DNA from: Cristatella mucedo | Taxonomy: Eukaryota > Bryozoa > Phylactolaemata > Cristatellidae | Assembly: GCA_009760855.2 (NCBI GenBank) | Contig: WPIO01000165.1 | Coordinates: 549,501 to 613,500, forward strand | Length of the DNA stretch: 64,000 bases | Direction of reading: 5' to 3' | In this document: positions 12,426 to 23,820 of the stretch, in pieces | How positions within the stretch are numbered: position 1 is the first letter of the stretch | Layout: the number at the start of each line of letters is the position of its first letter | Position numbers and translations under genes: made by a program | The notes under the pieces: generated by a model | Seen by the model: the letters and a program-made list of their open reading frames with translations, nothing else | The model's database searches: none | Told to the model about the DNA's origin: nothing

Positions 12426-12500
12426 GCCATATATATATAAATAAATAAACAAACAAATAAATAAATAAATAAATATATAAATATATATATATATATATGA
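12426..12500. repeat. AT-rich microsatellite, (AAAT)n and (TA)n
   Basis: Runs of ataaataaataa and tatatata directly after the polymerase relic. From 12,500 to 12,850 the sequence is AT-rich and I see no coding signal. Confidence 0.9.
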
Positions 12501-12855
12501 GACTATAGTAAGTAAGAGATAACATTATCTGCGTTTAAAAGTAAACGTTACTGGTTAGATTGCGGTTGCCACAGTTATGCACATGATCATTGCAAGATCA
12601 GCTGTGAGAATCAATTTATAAGCACCACATGGAAATCATTAATTTCCTTGTATATTTAGTAGTTTTCTTTTATAATTCACTCTAATATTTTTGATTTATA
12701 CGCTTTTTAATCTTATTATGGAGAGAGATTGAGATAGCAGCTAAGATTTGCAAGATTATTGCAAACTACAGCACCTAGCCAGTTCTAGATCAGTAGTTGG
12801 AAAATAAAAGGCTCGCTGAAATACCACCGAAATACATAGATCGCTGGGAAGTCCG

Positions 12856-13380
12856 GACTCGCTCCATACGATTCATAAACGCCTGCTTAAGCCATCTTTG
12901 TTTTTACCGATATGTACGTGACATAGCTCAGTGCGAGACCGAAGCTCAGAATCTCGTCAAATCTCGTTGAATCTCGTCAATGCCAGCAACTCTCAAGTTC
13001 CGACTGATTTGGAGGCGAACGCTAGGACTCGGATTGATAACAGTTTGGATGAACCTAGCGAGATTAGCAGTTACACCACCTGGGTTGCCGATCCGATTCT
13101 ATCACTGTCCCCACTCATCAGCAGAGTTAGTGGCGTCAAGCCTGATAGATCGAACCTATCGTTAATGATGAGGTGTACGCAGCCTTGTGGAGCATCTTTA
13201 CGGGCATGAGGTGGTGTCAGGTGACCGTGTCAGCTGGCAACGAGATAGGACACGTGCCAATCGCTGTAGTAGACACAACTCCAGCAGCACCTGGTCCTGT
13301 TTATTTAGAGTCACTTCTTACGACACAAGCTTCCAGATCTGTGCCGGGCGGACTCCGCCTGATTTAACAATTTTGTGGTA
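12856..13380 (+). pseudogene. Orphan viral-like coding relic (orfA), copy 1
   Basis: Function not recognised. The block is conserved, inverted, at 36,685-37,215. In its last third a single frame is open in this copy to a TAA shared by both copies (NDEVYAALWSIFTGMRW, NEIGHVPIAVVDTTPAAPGP, SVPGGLRLI stop). In that stretch I count six third-position differences against three first- and three second-position ones between the copies, modest support for past coding. Upstream, another frame is open (PTDLEANARTRIDN, PLISRVSGVKPDRSN), so a frameshift separates the halves. It lies downstream of the polymerase relic in the same direction. A hAT element interrupts the block at 13,388. Confidence 0.5.
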
Positions 13381-13387
13381 TACTATA

Positions 13388-15840
13388 GAGCAGGGGTGTC
13401 CAACCTTTTTGCGTTGGGGGGGGGCCACATTTCAAAAATTTAAAAGGTCCGGGGGGGCACATGTAAATTGGCGTAGTTGACCGCATCAGAAAATAAGATC
13501 GTAATTTAGTATGACTATTACTATTATACTTAAAAAATAAATCGCAATACAATAGTATTTTCTTAGCATAATTATAATTAAAAATAAAAAATAATAAAAA
13601 TGTAATCATGTATCCTGAAAAATAATTCGATAGATATTATGGCCAATCTTTTACTTTTGGATTTTATTTTAATAACATGAAGAATGAAACTTATAAAACT
13701 TCGCAAAATTACATGACATGGGCTCACATAATGTTATTGTCTTCTGATTAATTAAATGCCACAGGTATTCAATGTCTTCTGCACTGCAGGCATCAATGAG
13801 ATATTTGGCATGGTTTCTGTTTGCATAAAAAGTCGACATCTCCTGCAACAGTGGATGTGGCAATTCTAAGGATTCCTGATAAATGTTCATCTGTGAGAAC
13901 GGATCGAGTCTTTGTTTTCACATTTTTTCAGTCTGGAAAAAAGCTGTTCACAGCAATACGTGCTGCCTAAAAGTGCAATATACCTGCGAGCATGTTTGGC
14001 TAGGTTAGAAAAAGGCTCTGATGAAACATGCTGCTTGTAAAAGGTGACAAGGTCATGCTGATCATAAACAGTTTTAAATTGCTGTCATTATGAATGTCGA
14101 TTAGTTCGAGTTGAAATTCATCAGGTGCATCAGAGGGATCGATATTAAATGGATTACTAATCATGTTCATGTCATCCGCATGTTGTTGGAAATCCTGAAA
14201 CCTCTCTTCGAATTCATCAACAAGTTTGCTAACAAGAGTGAAGTACTTCATATGAGCTAGCGTTTCAGGCGATCTTGTTGCTAATGTTGTGAAATGTAAC
14301 AGTTTCTTCTGATCTAAGTGTTTCCGGAAAAGTTTCAGCTTTTGCATAAATGCGACAACACACTCATACATTTTATGGACAAGTTTATCCTTACCTTGGA
14401 GTTTGAAATTAAGATCTGCAAGATGTTTGGTCATGTCCACCAAAAAAGCCAAGTCATTCAACCACTGCTGGTCGTCGAGGAAGCCGACATCTTTTCCCTT
14501 TTCTGTCATAAATGTTTTATTTCGTCCCAAAGTGACCAAAACCTGGCTAACGTGTTTGCCCTACTTAGCCAACGGACTTGGCAGAAATAAATAACATCAC
14601 AATTATCTGTACCCAACTCTTCAAGGAAAGCCTGAAATTGTCTGTGGTTTAGCGCACGAGACCTTATCACATTGACTGTTGAAACTACATTGTCCATTAC
14701 ATGTTGCATGCTCAAGACCTTTGCACATAGCTGTTCTTGGTGGATGATGCAGTGATGACTGACAATTTTGTGAGGTACTAATTTTACCATTAAAGATACA
14801 AATCCATTGTGTCTACCTGTCAATGAAGGGGCTCCGTCTGTGGTTAAACTAATCAATTTAGTTTCAGGAAGATTAAATTTTGTGAGGACCCTCTTGACCT
14901 GATCCAAAATAGCCCTCCCCGTTGTAGTGCCTTTCATTGAACATATATCCAACAGTCCTTCGATAATGACAAACTTTCCTGTTACTCCGCGTACAAACAC
15001 CGACAGTTGAGCCGTATCGCTATTGTCCGTGCTTTCTTCGAGCGCAAGAGAATAAAATTCGCATTCAGCATGTCTTTTAGTGAGACTTTCTTCTATGTTG
15101 GATGCGAGCTCGTCAACTCTTCTCGCAACCGTTTGATGAGAAAGACTGACTTTCTCTACTTACGACTTCTTTTCTGGACAGACCACACCAGTAAACAGCC
15201 TCAGGCATTCCTTAACAAACTCACCATCGGAAAATGCTTTCCCCCGCTTAGCTATAGCTTCAGCTATTAAAAAACTTACTTCGGTTGAAGCCTCAGACTT
15301 GTTGCTGACTGCTGTAAACAATGACTGCTGTCCGATGACGCTCTGTTTCAACGAGTTCACGCGATCAATTCGAAGTTGACCAGTCAGGCTGTTGTACCTA
15401 TCGCCATGCTTTGTTGAAAAATGTCGCTTAGCATTGTACTTCTTTGCCACGGCACTTGTTTCTTGGCATATTAGGTACATTATCCTACCAAAGCGTTCCA
15501 TTACAAAATAGTCTACAGTCCAAGATGCTTTGAAAATTCTTCCTTCTGCGTCAATTTTTTGTTTTTTGCTAGTGTTCACATTCGCCGCTAGTTTTCTCTG
15601 TGAAATAAAAAACAGATCAGTTACGAATTGATTAATTTATATTTTATCACAGCAATATCTTAGTATTAGTATGTAAGTTGAGCAATACGCGTTTTTTGAA
15701 AAACCTACCTGACTGATTCCAGTTCGTGCAGATGCAACTGAGAAACGGCTCTTTTTTCTATCCACAGTGTGAAACAGTTAATTCCGCTTGCGGAAGCGTT
15801 ATAAATGTGATCGTAATGGCGCCGCTGTAGCACAAATATA
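13388..15840 (-). mobile_element. hAT DNA transposon, second family
   Basis: The left end CAGGGGTGTCCAACC starts right after gtatactatagag, a sequence that in the uninterrupted paralogue (minus strand of 36,685-36,705) runs on into aatgagtaacttgcc, so the insertion point is defined on this side. The element contains a minus-strand transposase with only a few lesions. I could not find the matching right-hand terminal repeat or target duplication; the distal end, somewhere around 15,800-15,890, appears to be lost. Confidence 0.75.
13815..15600 (-). pseudogene. hAT transposase, nearly intact (GTF2IRD2/ZBED5-like type)
   Basis: The minus strand encodes an N-terminal zinc finger (ICQETSAVAKKYNAKRHFST), then LIAEAIAKRGKAFSDGEFVK, one TAA near 15,155, then a continuous frame with ISLTTDGAPSLTG, SHHCIIHQEQLCAKV, RALNHRQFQAFLEEL and the hAT-typical VRWLSRANTLARF. 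A frameshift at about 14,515 leads into MTEKGKDVGFLDDQQWLNDL and the helical middle. The hATC block (LLGSTYCCEQLFSRL, then SVLTDEHLSGILRIATSTV) is present at 13,830-13,990 with frame breaks. No ATG is seen at the N-terminus: the frame enters from a ttttatttcacag-like acceptor or has lost its start. It is much better preserved than the SD1 hAT, so probably younger. Confidence 0.85.
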
Positions 15841-15921
15841 TAACCCCTTCATGCCAAAATGTTCACATGAAGGCTCGCAAAATAAATCGATAAGTGGTGA
15901 GTAATCGAAATATCTCCTTAC

Positions 15922-16031
15922 ATGACTGATTACATCTTGAATGGTGTCATCTCTATCCATTTTCTACGTAAAAACGAAAAAGGTAGCGAACTGAAAGCAA
16001 CAAAGCAACCTCCACAGTACATTCCGCCATA
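15922..16031 (+). pseudogene. PPQY-repeat ORF, truncated copy
   Basis: Starts with ATG (MTDYILNGVISIHFL) and enters a 15-bp tandem repeat coding PPQYN-like units, but a TAG in the second unit ends it. The intact paralogue is at 49,399-49,590. Repeat DNA continues to about 16,080. Function unknown. Confidence 0.5.
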
Positions 16032-16182
16032 GTACAATGCTCCACAGTACAATCCTCCACAGTAAAACCCCCTATCACAGTAACAGGGATCTTGACCACA
16101 AGAGCTACTAATATAAGGTTCTAAAATGTAGTCATAATTGGTTGCTTCTATAGCAAGCAAACCTTATATTTTAAGTTGCTCC

Positions 16183-16305
16183 TCCTAAGTTGGTTCATGC
16201 AGTTTAGACATCTTGTCTTGATTTCTGTAAATGACTGCTGGTCTACAGGCGTATGCAATCATGCACTTACAGCTGGTGCGAAATTCTGCAGCAAGGCTTG
16301 GTGAG
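16183..16305 (+). mobile_element. LINE family A, short C-terminal fragment
   Basis: About 120 bp of the CNSLLAGLP..AIRRLQLVQNSAARL region on the plus strand, interrupted by the SINE that follows. The same junction occurs at 49,819. Confidence 0.65.
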
Positions 16306-16480
16306 CCGCGATGACACACTAGGTAAGGCGGTTGCTTTCACGACCTCGGTTCCGAGGTCGTGGGTTCGATTCACGAGGTGGGCGATCCTGTATTGCCACT
16401 GTAAGTGGTGGCGATAGCCGCAAAGGCTCTTCTGTCGGTATAGAAAAAGAGGCTGTTTTTTACAGCTAGGGTTTATTTAT
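16306..16480 (+). mobile_element. tRNA-derived SINE
   Basis: The head has pol III promoter-like boxes: an A box around acacactaggtaaggcgg and a B box gggttcgattc. A body (gcgatcctgtattgccact, gatagccgcaaaggctcttc) and a TTTA-rich tail follow. Copies: 49,820-49,990 (+), 51,555-51,690 (-) and 57,280-57,430 (-). Confidence 0.8.
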
Positions 16481-16532
16481 TTATTTAAATCTTACGTATC
16501 CCAGTGCTAAACGTGGGCGCCGGCCGCGTACA

Positions 16533-16538
16533 TTTATT
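16533..16538 (-). promoter_or_regulatory. Polyadenylation signal AATAAA, bZIP copy 1
   Basis: AATAAA on the minus strand, 37 bases downstream of the bZIP stop codon. It is conserved at the same place in the second copy (50,323-50,328). Confidence 0.7.
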
Positions 16539-16575
16539 GTCTCCACTCGGACTCAAATCTCCCTCAGTCGGCATC

Positions 16576-16986
16576 TCATGCGTAGCGACACGGAGCCGGC
16601 GCCTGCCCGGCCGCCGCCGCGGCGCCCGAAGGCCCGGGCGGAAGCTCGCCAGTCGCGCTTCCACCCGCCGTACTTCCGCTCGCCATACTTGCGCACATCC
16701 TGGCGTACTCGCTCAGGACGGCCGCGTGCTCGGCGCGCAGCCTGGCGTTTTCGTACTTGGCGGCTTCGTGGCGGACGTACTCATGAGCCTCGCGAAGCTT
16801 CTTCTCATCGCGGCAGCGCTTGGCCGACGCGTTATTTTTGTCCCGCCTTGCATAGTACTTAGCGTCTTTTTCACTCTCCAGAGTGATTCGCTTGGCGCTT
16901 CTTTTCCTCGGCAGCGACTGGGAAGACGCTGTGGCCGCCTCTACTGCTGTCGTCTCTTCTAGCTGCCCTTCAGCCCTGTGGGCCCC
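16576..16986 (-). pseudogene. bZIP transcription factor, last exon, second (5'-truncated) copy
   Basis: A 137-codon open exon on the minus strand, entered through an acceptor ttcag and ending at TGA. It encodes an acidic lead-in, a bZIP basic region (YYARRDKNNASAKRCRDE), a zipper with NARLRAEHAAVL and an Ala/Gly/Pro-rich C-terminus ending PCRYA. The KNN-x-A-x-KR-x-RD pattern is that of PAR/NFIL3/CES-2-like bZIP factors; the zipper is poor in canonical leucines. A 141-bp intron joins it in phase 0 to the exon at 17,128-17,279. Indels against the other copy (50,366-50,779) keep frame. No first exon is found upstream: homology to the other copy ends at 17,922 in a LINE. It is either a truncated paralogue or driven by an unseen promoter. 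Confidence 0.7.
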
Positions 16987-17127
16987 CTGAACGGCTTCAA
17001 ATGCAAGGCACGACGCTCATGAATTCGCAAAGCCCCAGGGTTAGAGGTCCGCCGAAGCGATGATGTCGCGAGTTTGCAGGCATTGGCGGCGGTCGGTGGC
17101 GGTTGCTTCTTTTTTACCTCCTCTTAC

Positions 17128-17279
17128 GAGTGCCAGAGCTGCAACGCCACCGCCGACCACGCCCTGCGGCTGAGACGGCTGCTGCCCACCAATCGGATTC
17201 GACGCAGCACCATTGCCGCCGCTGCTGCTGCGATAGCTTCCGCCTCCGACGCAGCGGTCACCTGCAGCGGTTTCATAGA
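17128..17279 (-). pseudogene. bZIP copy 1, preceding exon (Gly/Ser/Gln-rich)
   Basis: A 152-nt exon on the minus strand between an acceptor cctcag and a donor GTAAGA. It is read in the frame giving GGGSYRSSSGGNGAASNPIG and QQPSQPQGVVGGG, low-complexity sequence as expected between an activation region and a bZIP domain. It is three bases (one Ser codon) longer than the other copy (53,784-53,932). From 17,280 to 17,922 the sequence matches intron 1 of the other copy. Confidence 0.55.
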
Positions 17280-17924
17280 CTGAGGTCGCCCAGTGTCCAC
17301 GGTTGACAGGTCGAGCAACGGCGAGGCAAGCAAGCAGCGGCCCGAAGCAGCCTGAAGCAGCCCCACCTCCGTCCGGCGGGCAACATGTGGCTAGAAAGAA
17401 TTGCTTAAGGGCGGTAGGGTGAAATCAAAACTTGAACTCACACTGGCATACAGTTCATCGGTATTCCGCCTCAAGAGAAATCAATCTCTATCCTCGCGCT
17501 TACTTAGCAGATGCAGCGCTAGCCAAGAAAGACACAGCCGGCTGATTCAGCAGCCTCGAACTCGCCTTTCCGACCTCGACCTACAACCTCGCCTTCGCGA
17601 CCGCGATCTCGACTTTAAATACCAAAGAAACCGCCGGGCGATGGCTTGCAGCCGCCAACAATTCCGTGCACCGGGACTCGAACGAGCGACCAGCGTCGTC
17701 CGGTGCTAGCTCCTTACGACCAATCGGTGACGACAAGCATCAGGCAACGTGGTCGGCGACGGTACTATTCGTTTACGATAATACTGCTATAAACAATAAT
17801 AAAGATAATATGGCGTCCGTGTGGGAAACTTGAGAGAGCTAATTTCTGTCTAGGCACAACGTACGACGTGCTGGTACCGCGAAGTCACCGTCTGCAACCG
17901 CCCAGGGAACGAACTTCACAGCTG

Positions 17925-18488
17925 TACTTTCAGTTGTACCTTTGCTTTGATCCCTCCAAGCCCACCAGTACGTCAAATTCTCTCAATTCTTTTGCTGCAT
18001 GTATTGATGACATCCGCACATGGATGGCAGCAGATTTAGTTTAATTAAATGATGATAAAACCAACTTAACAGTTAAGAGAAAACCAAGTGCGATTCAGAA
18101 ATTGGAAAGGCTAACGCTCAAAATCCGCCCTGGCAGCATATCTCTTTTTGAATCTTCATGAAATCTAGGAGTCGTGCTCCAAAGTGACCTTTCGTTAGCC
18201 AACCACATCAGGTCCACAATCAAGTCTGCCTACTTTCAGCTACATAACATGCTATAATTCGGGCTCGTTTAGACAGGGATACCATATCCAAGTTGGTCCG
18301 TGCATCTGTGACATCCCGTATGAACTTCTGCAACTCATTGCTTGCTGACCTACCGGCATGTGCAATCAGGCGCTTACAGCTGTTGAAAAGATCTGCTGCT
18401 AGGCTTGTCTGTCGTGAGCGTCGAAGTTACCACATCAAACCACTTCTCGCCGACCTGCACTGGCTACGAGTCATGCAACGGATCGACC
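17925..18488 (+). mobile_element. LINE family A, RT/C-terminal fragment
   Basis: Plus strand, from just after the YADDTQLY position (FDPSKPTSTSNSLNSFAACI) through [20 protein letters not shown] to [15 protein letters not shown]. Frames are broken. It ends at a TA/TACA microsatellite; the 3' tail resumes on the far side (18,618-18,740). Confidence 0.8.
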
Positions 18489-18498
18489 CGATATATAC

Positions 18499-18548
<50 letters not shown>

Positions 18549-18617
18549 GCATATATATATATGTATATATACATACATATATATATATATATACATATAT
18601 ATATGTATATATATATA
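18487..18617. repeat. (TA)n/(TACA)n microsatellite inside LINE family A
   Basis: About 130 bp of alternating purine/pyrimidine TA, TACA and CATA units replace the LINE section between its C-terminal coding end and 3' tail. Confidence 0.95.
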
Positions 18618-18742
18618 AACGGACCCTGTGCTTGATAATCTATTGCGTATCACTTTGCAGCAAATGTAAAGCGCCTAGAAAGAGATTAAGTTCTCTGAGG
18701 GCGCTTTATCAAGTGCAATATTATTATTATTATTATTATAAC
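18618..18742 (+). mobile_element. LINE family A, 3' tail
   Basis: Canonical tail: gcaaatgtaaagcgcctaga, aagagattaagttctctgag, ggcgctttatcaagtgc, then (ATT)n. This is the clearest example of the conserved 3' end that family-A reverse transcriptase presumably recognises. Confidence 0.9.
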
Positions 18743-21700
18743 GAATGAGCGAAGCTCAGACAGACGCGATGAGCGAGAGGCGGCGGAGCTGGGCAGCCGA
18801 CGACGACAGAGCTGCCGGGTGGCCGAGCTCGGCTCGAATTGTTTGCAGGCGGCAGGGTAAGAGACCCGGGCTCGGAAGTACTGAATACAGGTAATTGCAA
18901 CAATCTAGACGTGACGTCGCAAACAAACATGAGCGAACTGACCTTTCAGCTGTTATCTTAACACCTATGCAGGTAGCTACTAAGATTCGGAAGAAAACAA
19001 TAAATACGTGATCAAAAACAATAGAAAGTACAGCATCAAAAACAATAAAAAGTACAGCATCAAAAACTGACACACGGAGAAGCCGAAAGCAAGCGATACA
19101 TTGCTGCCTACTTCTTTACGCAGCATATTTGCCAGCAGAGGGCGCAGCGCTTCACAGGTCAGTTAGCCGCAGCTCGGTAGCTTCCAACTTTCAACGCTTA
19201 AAGGTATGTGCGAGCTAAAATCAATTCCTAGTTGAGTGGCTCTGCATTAAACTACCGGCTGCGTGCTCAATGCTCTTAAATCCAAGTGATCTCTCCAGCT
19301 TGCTTAGCATTCAAAGCAAGCAGTATAGAACAGCCGCCGGAGTTCGAGGAAACTGCCACCCTGGTATGCCAGGCAGTCTGACCTTTGCCCTTAAGGCTCG
19401 AGCTGGAGCAAGCAACTAGCGAGGGCCTGAATCCACCATTAAGGCGAGAGCAGAACTTTGACCTTGGAGGCAGTCAATCATAACGTGCCGGCCGCCCAGC
19501 TAAGGGCGGAGGCCCAACCGCTTCGCATTCGGGCTCTCAAACTGTCGAGTGAAAGGCCAGCGACCGTTACGTAACGTGCAGGCAACGGCAGCCCTGCTGG
19601 CCCGAAGTGCATGCAGGCAGGCACATGCGGGTACCTTTGCGCGCAGTCGCGTTCGGCACAACCCAGGTAGACATACCGGCAGATATATAGGTATATGCAC
19701 AGGTATATGCACACGTTGATGCATATGCACATAGGTAGATGCTCAGATAGATGCACAGGTAGTTGCTAGCGAGCAAGCGTACGGCTGCTCAAGCCAAGCT
19801 AAACACACGCTGGGCTGGGTCTCGTTTGAAGAGGGGTGCTGAACGTGAAGCAAATTCTGCCAGGATAGACTTGTTTGTCCTCCAACAAAGGAAAGACCAA
19901 AGGTCAAACACCAGAAAGGTCGATTCAAACCGACGATAGCCTCGAGCGATGAGGCAGTCACCTTCGAAGACCAAGGTCGCGGGTTCGAGTCCTAGGGCAT
20001 TCGATAAGCACCAGCTTAGAGATTGTGCTCCTTAAGGGCACTGTGCAGGAACGAATGAGCATCCCCGTAAAAACATTGTTCAATCGCTTCGTAGAGCGCT
20101 TATGCTAGAAGTTTTGAGAAGAAGCTGCACGTCACGCGGCGGCAGTACGAGTACCGACATTGAGATTCCAGCAAGCTTCGCCACATCATCTTTTCAGGAG
20201 CTGCTGGTCGGAGACTGTCTGCGTCACGGCAAAGGAACGGTCATGTGCACTGCACTCTCAACTAGCGTAACGTCAGGTTGAGCAGAAAAGGGTAGCTGTT
20301 AAAAATTTAGCTGGAGAGCAGAGGAAGCGATTGTCTAGGATCGGCACCGACTGAGCGGCCGCATTCGAATAGCGGCAGATGAGCCGTAAAGGCTGCCACG
20401 GCCACCATGGCCTGGGGGGTAAAAAGGATCGCTCACTGCAGCGACTAGCTACACCGCTACTACCTCTTCGCGACCTAGGTCGTACAGTACAAGCACCTTG
20501 GGCTAAGGCAGATATAGGTATCTAATCCAAATATATCAAGATCATAGGTAGTCATATTATATTACAAGGTAAATTTTTAGATTTATTCCTTAACGAGGAC
20601 TTTGGCTCGTGACTAACAAGTGCCTCCAATACTAGTGGGGACAAATTTACACTTATCTATCTCTCTTCAAGAACTATATTCGTTTTGGGCACTGACAGGT
20701 ATTCCGTCGGACCGTTGGTGAGCGCGGAACCGCTGCTAGGGGTCATAAACAGAACGACCAACCCGCCAGACGCAGAGTTCTCTCGATATACCGTATCGCT
20801 TAATAATCTCGAAGTTGCCTAATAAAAGTTGACTGATTCTCTTTGAACATCTATGGACAGCACGTGAGAACCTTCCAACCCCCGCCGGCAGGGAACCCCC
20901 CCTCGCCTGCGGCATGGACCCCCCAGCCACAGGAAGTCCCCCCCCCCGCCGCCCCCGCCACCGCCAGAAGGGAACGTCACCAAGAGAAGGTCCAGGGGCA
21001 AGAAAAACTATGGCTGCAGCTATTAAGGGAAGACTTTACTAAGCCACCTAAAGGCTCTTTTAGTTTCCGAGTAATCTCAGGAGTCAGCTTCAGTGAATTG
21101 TATTGCTGGGGCTACACCTTCCCTACACTTGGCTTTGCCTCCTATGCTTCGAGCTCCAGCAATCAAGCGCGACGCCTCGTGAGTTCATAGGAACGGAGGA
21201 GCCGCCTTCGAACGCTATGCGCGCTTGCTGCTAGCTAGTACGATTTAGCAGCACATCAATAGCGCGGGAATGGGCACGCCCGATCGCTTTCCCTGTCGAT
21301 CGGCCATGCTACTCACCATTTCCCTCCTGGTTCCTAGCTGTTTCTTCGCCGTTCTCCATTCCGATCAGAATTTTGATCTTAGATGGCGTCGCTCACCAGC
21401 GGATAATTGACGATCTATACGGAGAGTTAGCCGCCTCGCCACCCAGGTTGCCCTTCGTGACTAAGAATAGCAAAACCTGATTCGCTGTAAGCCTCGCCAA
21501 ATGTGCGCCGGAACTCAGGTTGTGCTTTCTCGGGCCCACCTAACTTCTCAATCTTAGGCGCGGAAGTAATGTAATTTATAACAAAATTTTGACGTCCCAA
21601 TTCAGACGGCTTCAAACTAAGGGATCAGTGTACATCCATACGTGACATGTGCACTGTAACTGTGGCATCTAACGTGTATCTATGTTTGAACGTGACAGTC

Positions 21701-21887
21701 CGGCAACTCGGCGCCATGTACATATGAAATAAAATCTTAGCAAACTTGTGCGTGCATTATGTAAAGATCGCCTGCTACGCTGAGGCGGATATTTTTGGCA
21801 ACGGAGTTTTTTGAGCTCCGTTTCATGCCGCTCGTTGTACAGTGGATCGACAACATTACATTAGCTTTACCCATTGCAGCGGAATTA
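18743..21887. other. Stretch without recognisable gene
   Basis: Mixed-composition sequence. A weak minus-strand LINE C-terminal remnant is visible at 18,868-18,935 (CLFATSRLDCCNYL). A tRNA-like head with B box gggttcgagtcc at about 19,925-20,000 is probably an old SINE, and a partial SINE body may lie at 20,390-20,470. An open frame at 20,843-21,190 is proline-rich at the start and matches nothing I know. Short tandem agatagatgcacaggt-like words occur at 19,680-19,770. Confidence 0.5.
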
Positions 21888-22099
21888 ATACGTCGTATAT
21901 CTATTATCATCTATAGACATTCGCCACGCTCACGGAGTAATAGGTATTGTTAAGAGGTCGTTGAAGGCACGGAACTATTGATCGCATGCTAAAAAAAGCA
22001 AGAAGCGAGTGGAAATGTAAAGACTATTTCGCTGCAGGGAACTCCAAACAAATGCAGGACGTCAAAGTTTGCTGTTCTCGTACACAAATTAATTGTAAT

Positions 22100-22935
22100 A
22101 TTAATAACACGTTTGGATAATGTCCTCAGAGGATTCAATCTCTTTCTTGGCACTTTACATTTGCAAGAACGAAAGCGCGATCGAATGTTTCGTGGTGGCA
22201 TGCTCGGTTATAAAAAGCATAGCCCACTTCAAGGTCGCATGCACAAATTGAGCACGCAAATGTGGATCGTAGAAGGACGCACGATTTCAGCACGTATAGG
22301 CACACAAAGGACGAATCACATTGACCCAATAAATGCCGATATAAGTTGATGCTTTTTTAGCTTCTTTCTTAATGTCATCAAGTCAAAGGTGATAGGTGGT
22401 GACGCCACTCGGAAATGAGTTCCAGGATTTGGAAGCGTGCGAACTAGAGCAACAGTCTTGTATAGATTGGAGACTCGTAGGAGGTATAGGTAAACTATCT
22501 GATTCCGAAAAGCGTCAGTACGATGCTTTGCAGTATGGCGGGGAAGCAGCCATAGGCAGTCTGCAGCCAAAGTATAAGTGGACCTAGGAGTGAGTAACAC
22601 AACCTCCAAGTTAAAGCACTGCTTGACAGAGATCCGGTGCAGGTCAGTGAGAAATGGTGTGATGTAGTAACTGTGACGCTCACGACATACAAGCCTAGTT
22701 GCAGAGTTGTTCACAAACTGTGAGCACCCGATCGCACATGACGCCGGTTGACTATCAAGCAATTGAGTTGCAGAAGTCGAAGCAGGATGGCATAAATGCA
22801 CGGATCAATTCGCCAAAGTAGTCCGGCCTGAGCATTCTGAAATTTGAGTAATGTTGTGTTGCTGAAAGTAGGCACTTGCCTGTCAGGCTGATGTGTTTGT
22901 CTAATGAAAGGTACCTTTGAAAAGGACACCTAGAC
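22100..22935 (-). mobile_element. LINE family A, C-terminus and 3' region
   Basis: The minus strand encodes SCAIGCSQFVNNSATRLVC and a degraded LTDLHRISVKQ stretch, then the family-A 3' UTR. From 22,936 to 23,260 only very weak LINE similarity is visible (a diverged LNSLAACIDDIRTW stretch near 23,100-23,150). Confidence 0.75.
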
Positions 22936-23261
22936 TTTGTGTAGATTTAACAGGAGACATCCTAGTAGAACCAATTTTGAGCAGTAGATTTTCTAATTCT
23001 GATCACACTATATTAAGCTATTGCTATTAGGTGCATGCTTACCTTGTGCACGTCACCCACAACCACGTTATATCATTTGTCGTTGAGCATGCTAACAGTA
23101 ACCATTCGATCCATGTGCGGATGTCATACACAGATGCAGCTAGGGAGGTGTGAGAATTTCGACGTGTATGACGGCTGGCAGCTATCAAAGAAAAGGTAAA
23201 ACTGATGTTACCTGTCCATAACTAAAAGCATATGTTCTACCTGGTGATCACATCGGCAATA

Positions 23262-23575
23262 GGAAGAGTAAAAAGCGTGAAATAAAGTGAGATTAAGCAC
23301 GAAGCCCTGAGGTACTCGATGCGTCAGAAGTTCCTCGAGCGACCGTTGTCCGTTCATATCCATACTCTGAAGTCTCCCACTGAGATGTGACCTCAGTTAA
23401 CGTAATGCGGTGCCGGCGATGCCCGGGCGAGATGAGAGGCGATCAAGAAGAACTTGGTGATCAATAGTATCAAAAGCATCTGACAGATCGAGAAAAGCAA
23501 GCAGAGATGCTCTACCCAAGTCTGCATTCCTAGGAAGTTGTTTATGCACCCGAAGCAATGGCGACTCTGCGGAGT
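23262..23575 (-). mobile_element. LINE family A, RT palm fragment (SD1 copy)
   Basis: Duplicate of 2,219-2,515, minus strand, with the same truncation points. Confidence 0.7.
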
Positions 23576-23820
23576 GATTAGCTCACAGCCAAAGCAGCTT
23601 TCGGTACGCATTCGGTAGCTAACAGACTTCGTTTCACGCAACGAAGAGAAAGTGGGAAGCATAGCAGAGTCAGGAGAGCAGTTGAGGTAGTGAGTAGCAT
23701 TGAAGTAGCAGCTCGGGACCACGTGAAAGGATGTGAAATAGTCGGTAGCAGGAGAGTAGTTGTCGTTGCGTGAGAGTGGTGGAAGCAAGTTCCACAGTCT
23801 AGGACCTGCAGAGCTTTATT
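23576..23820 (-). mobile_element. LINE family B, 3' end fragment (SD1 copy)
   Basis: Duplicate of 2,516-2,776. The C-terminal YFNATHYLNCSPDSAMLPTF stretch is readable on the minus strand. From 23,821 to 24,165 nothing is recognised, although the stretch is duplicated. Confidence 0.75.

Larger units (their letters stand above)
15885..17922 (+). repeat. Segmental duplication SD2, copy a
   Basis: The same order (PPQYN minisatellite ORF, family-A LINE fragment, tRNA-SINE, bZIP exons) recurs directly at 49,368-54,826. This copy lacks about 270 bp between the SINE and the bZIP 3' UTR. It also lacks the approximately 2.9 kb of transposons that sit in the second bZIP intron of the other copy. Confidence 0.85.

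Noticed and set aside
16306-16400. tRNA gene
   Set aside because: A and B boxes are present, but the sequence does not close into a cloverleaf with a normal acceptor stem, and the same body and tail recur elsewhere, so it is a SINE. The same holds for 49,820, 51,555, 52,795, 54,160 and 57,280.
16504-16962. 152-codon plus-strand open frame over the bZIP exon
   Set aside because: Antisense shadow. The minus strand has a recognisable bZIP basic region, splice sites and a polyadenylation signal.
20843-21190. 115-codon plus-strand open frame with a proline-rich start
   Set aside because: No recognisable domain, no splice or promoter evidence and no copy in the window. Mentioned only in the unassigned-stretch entry.
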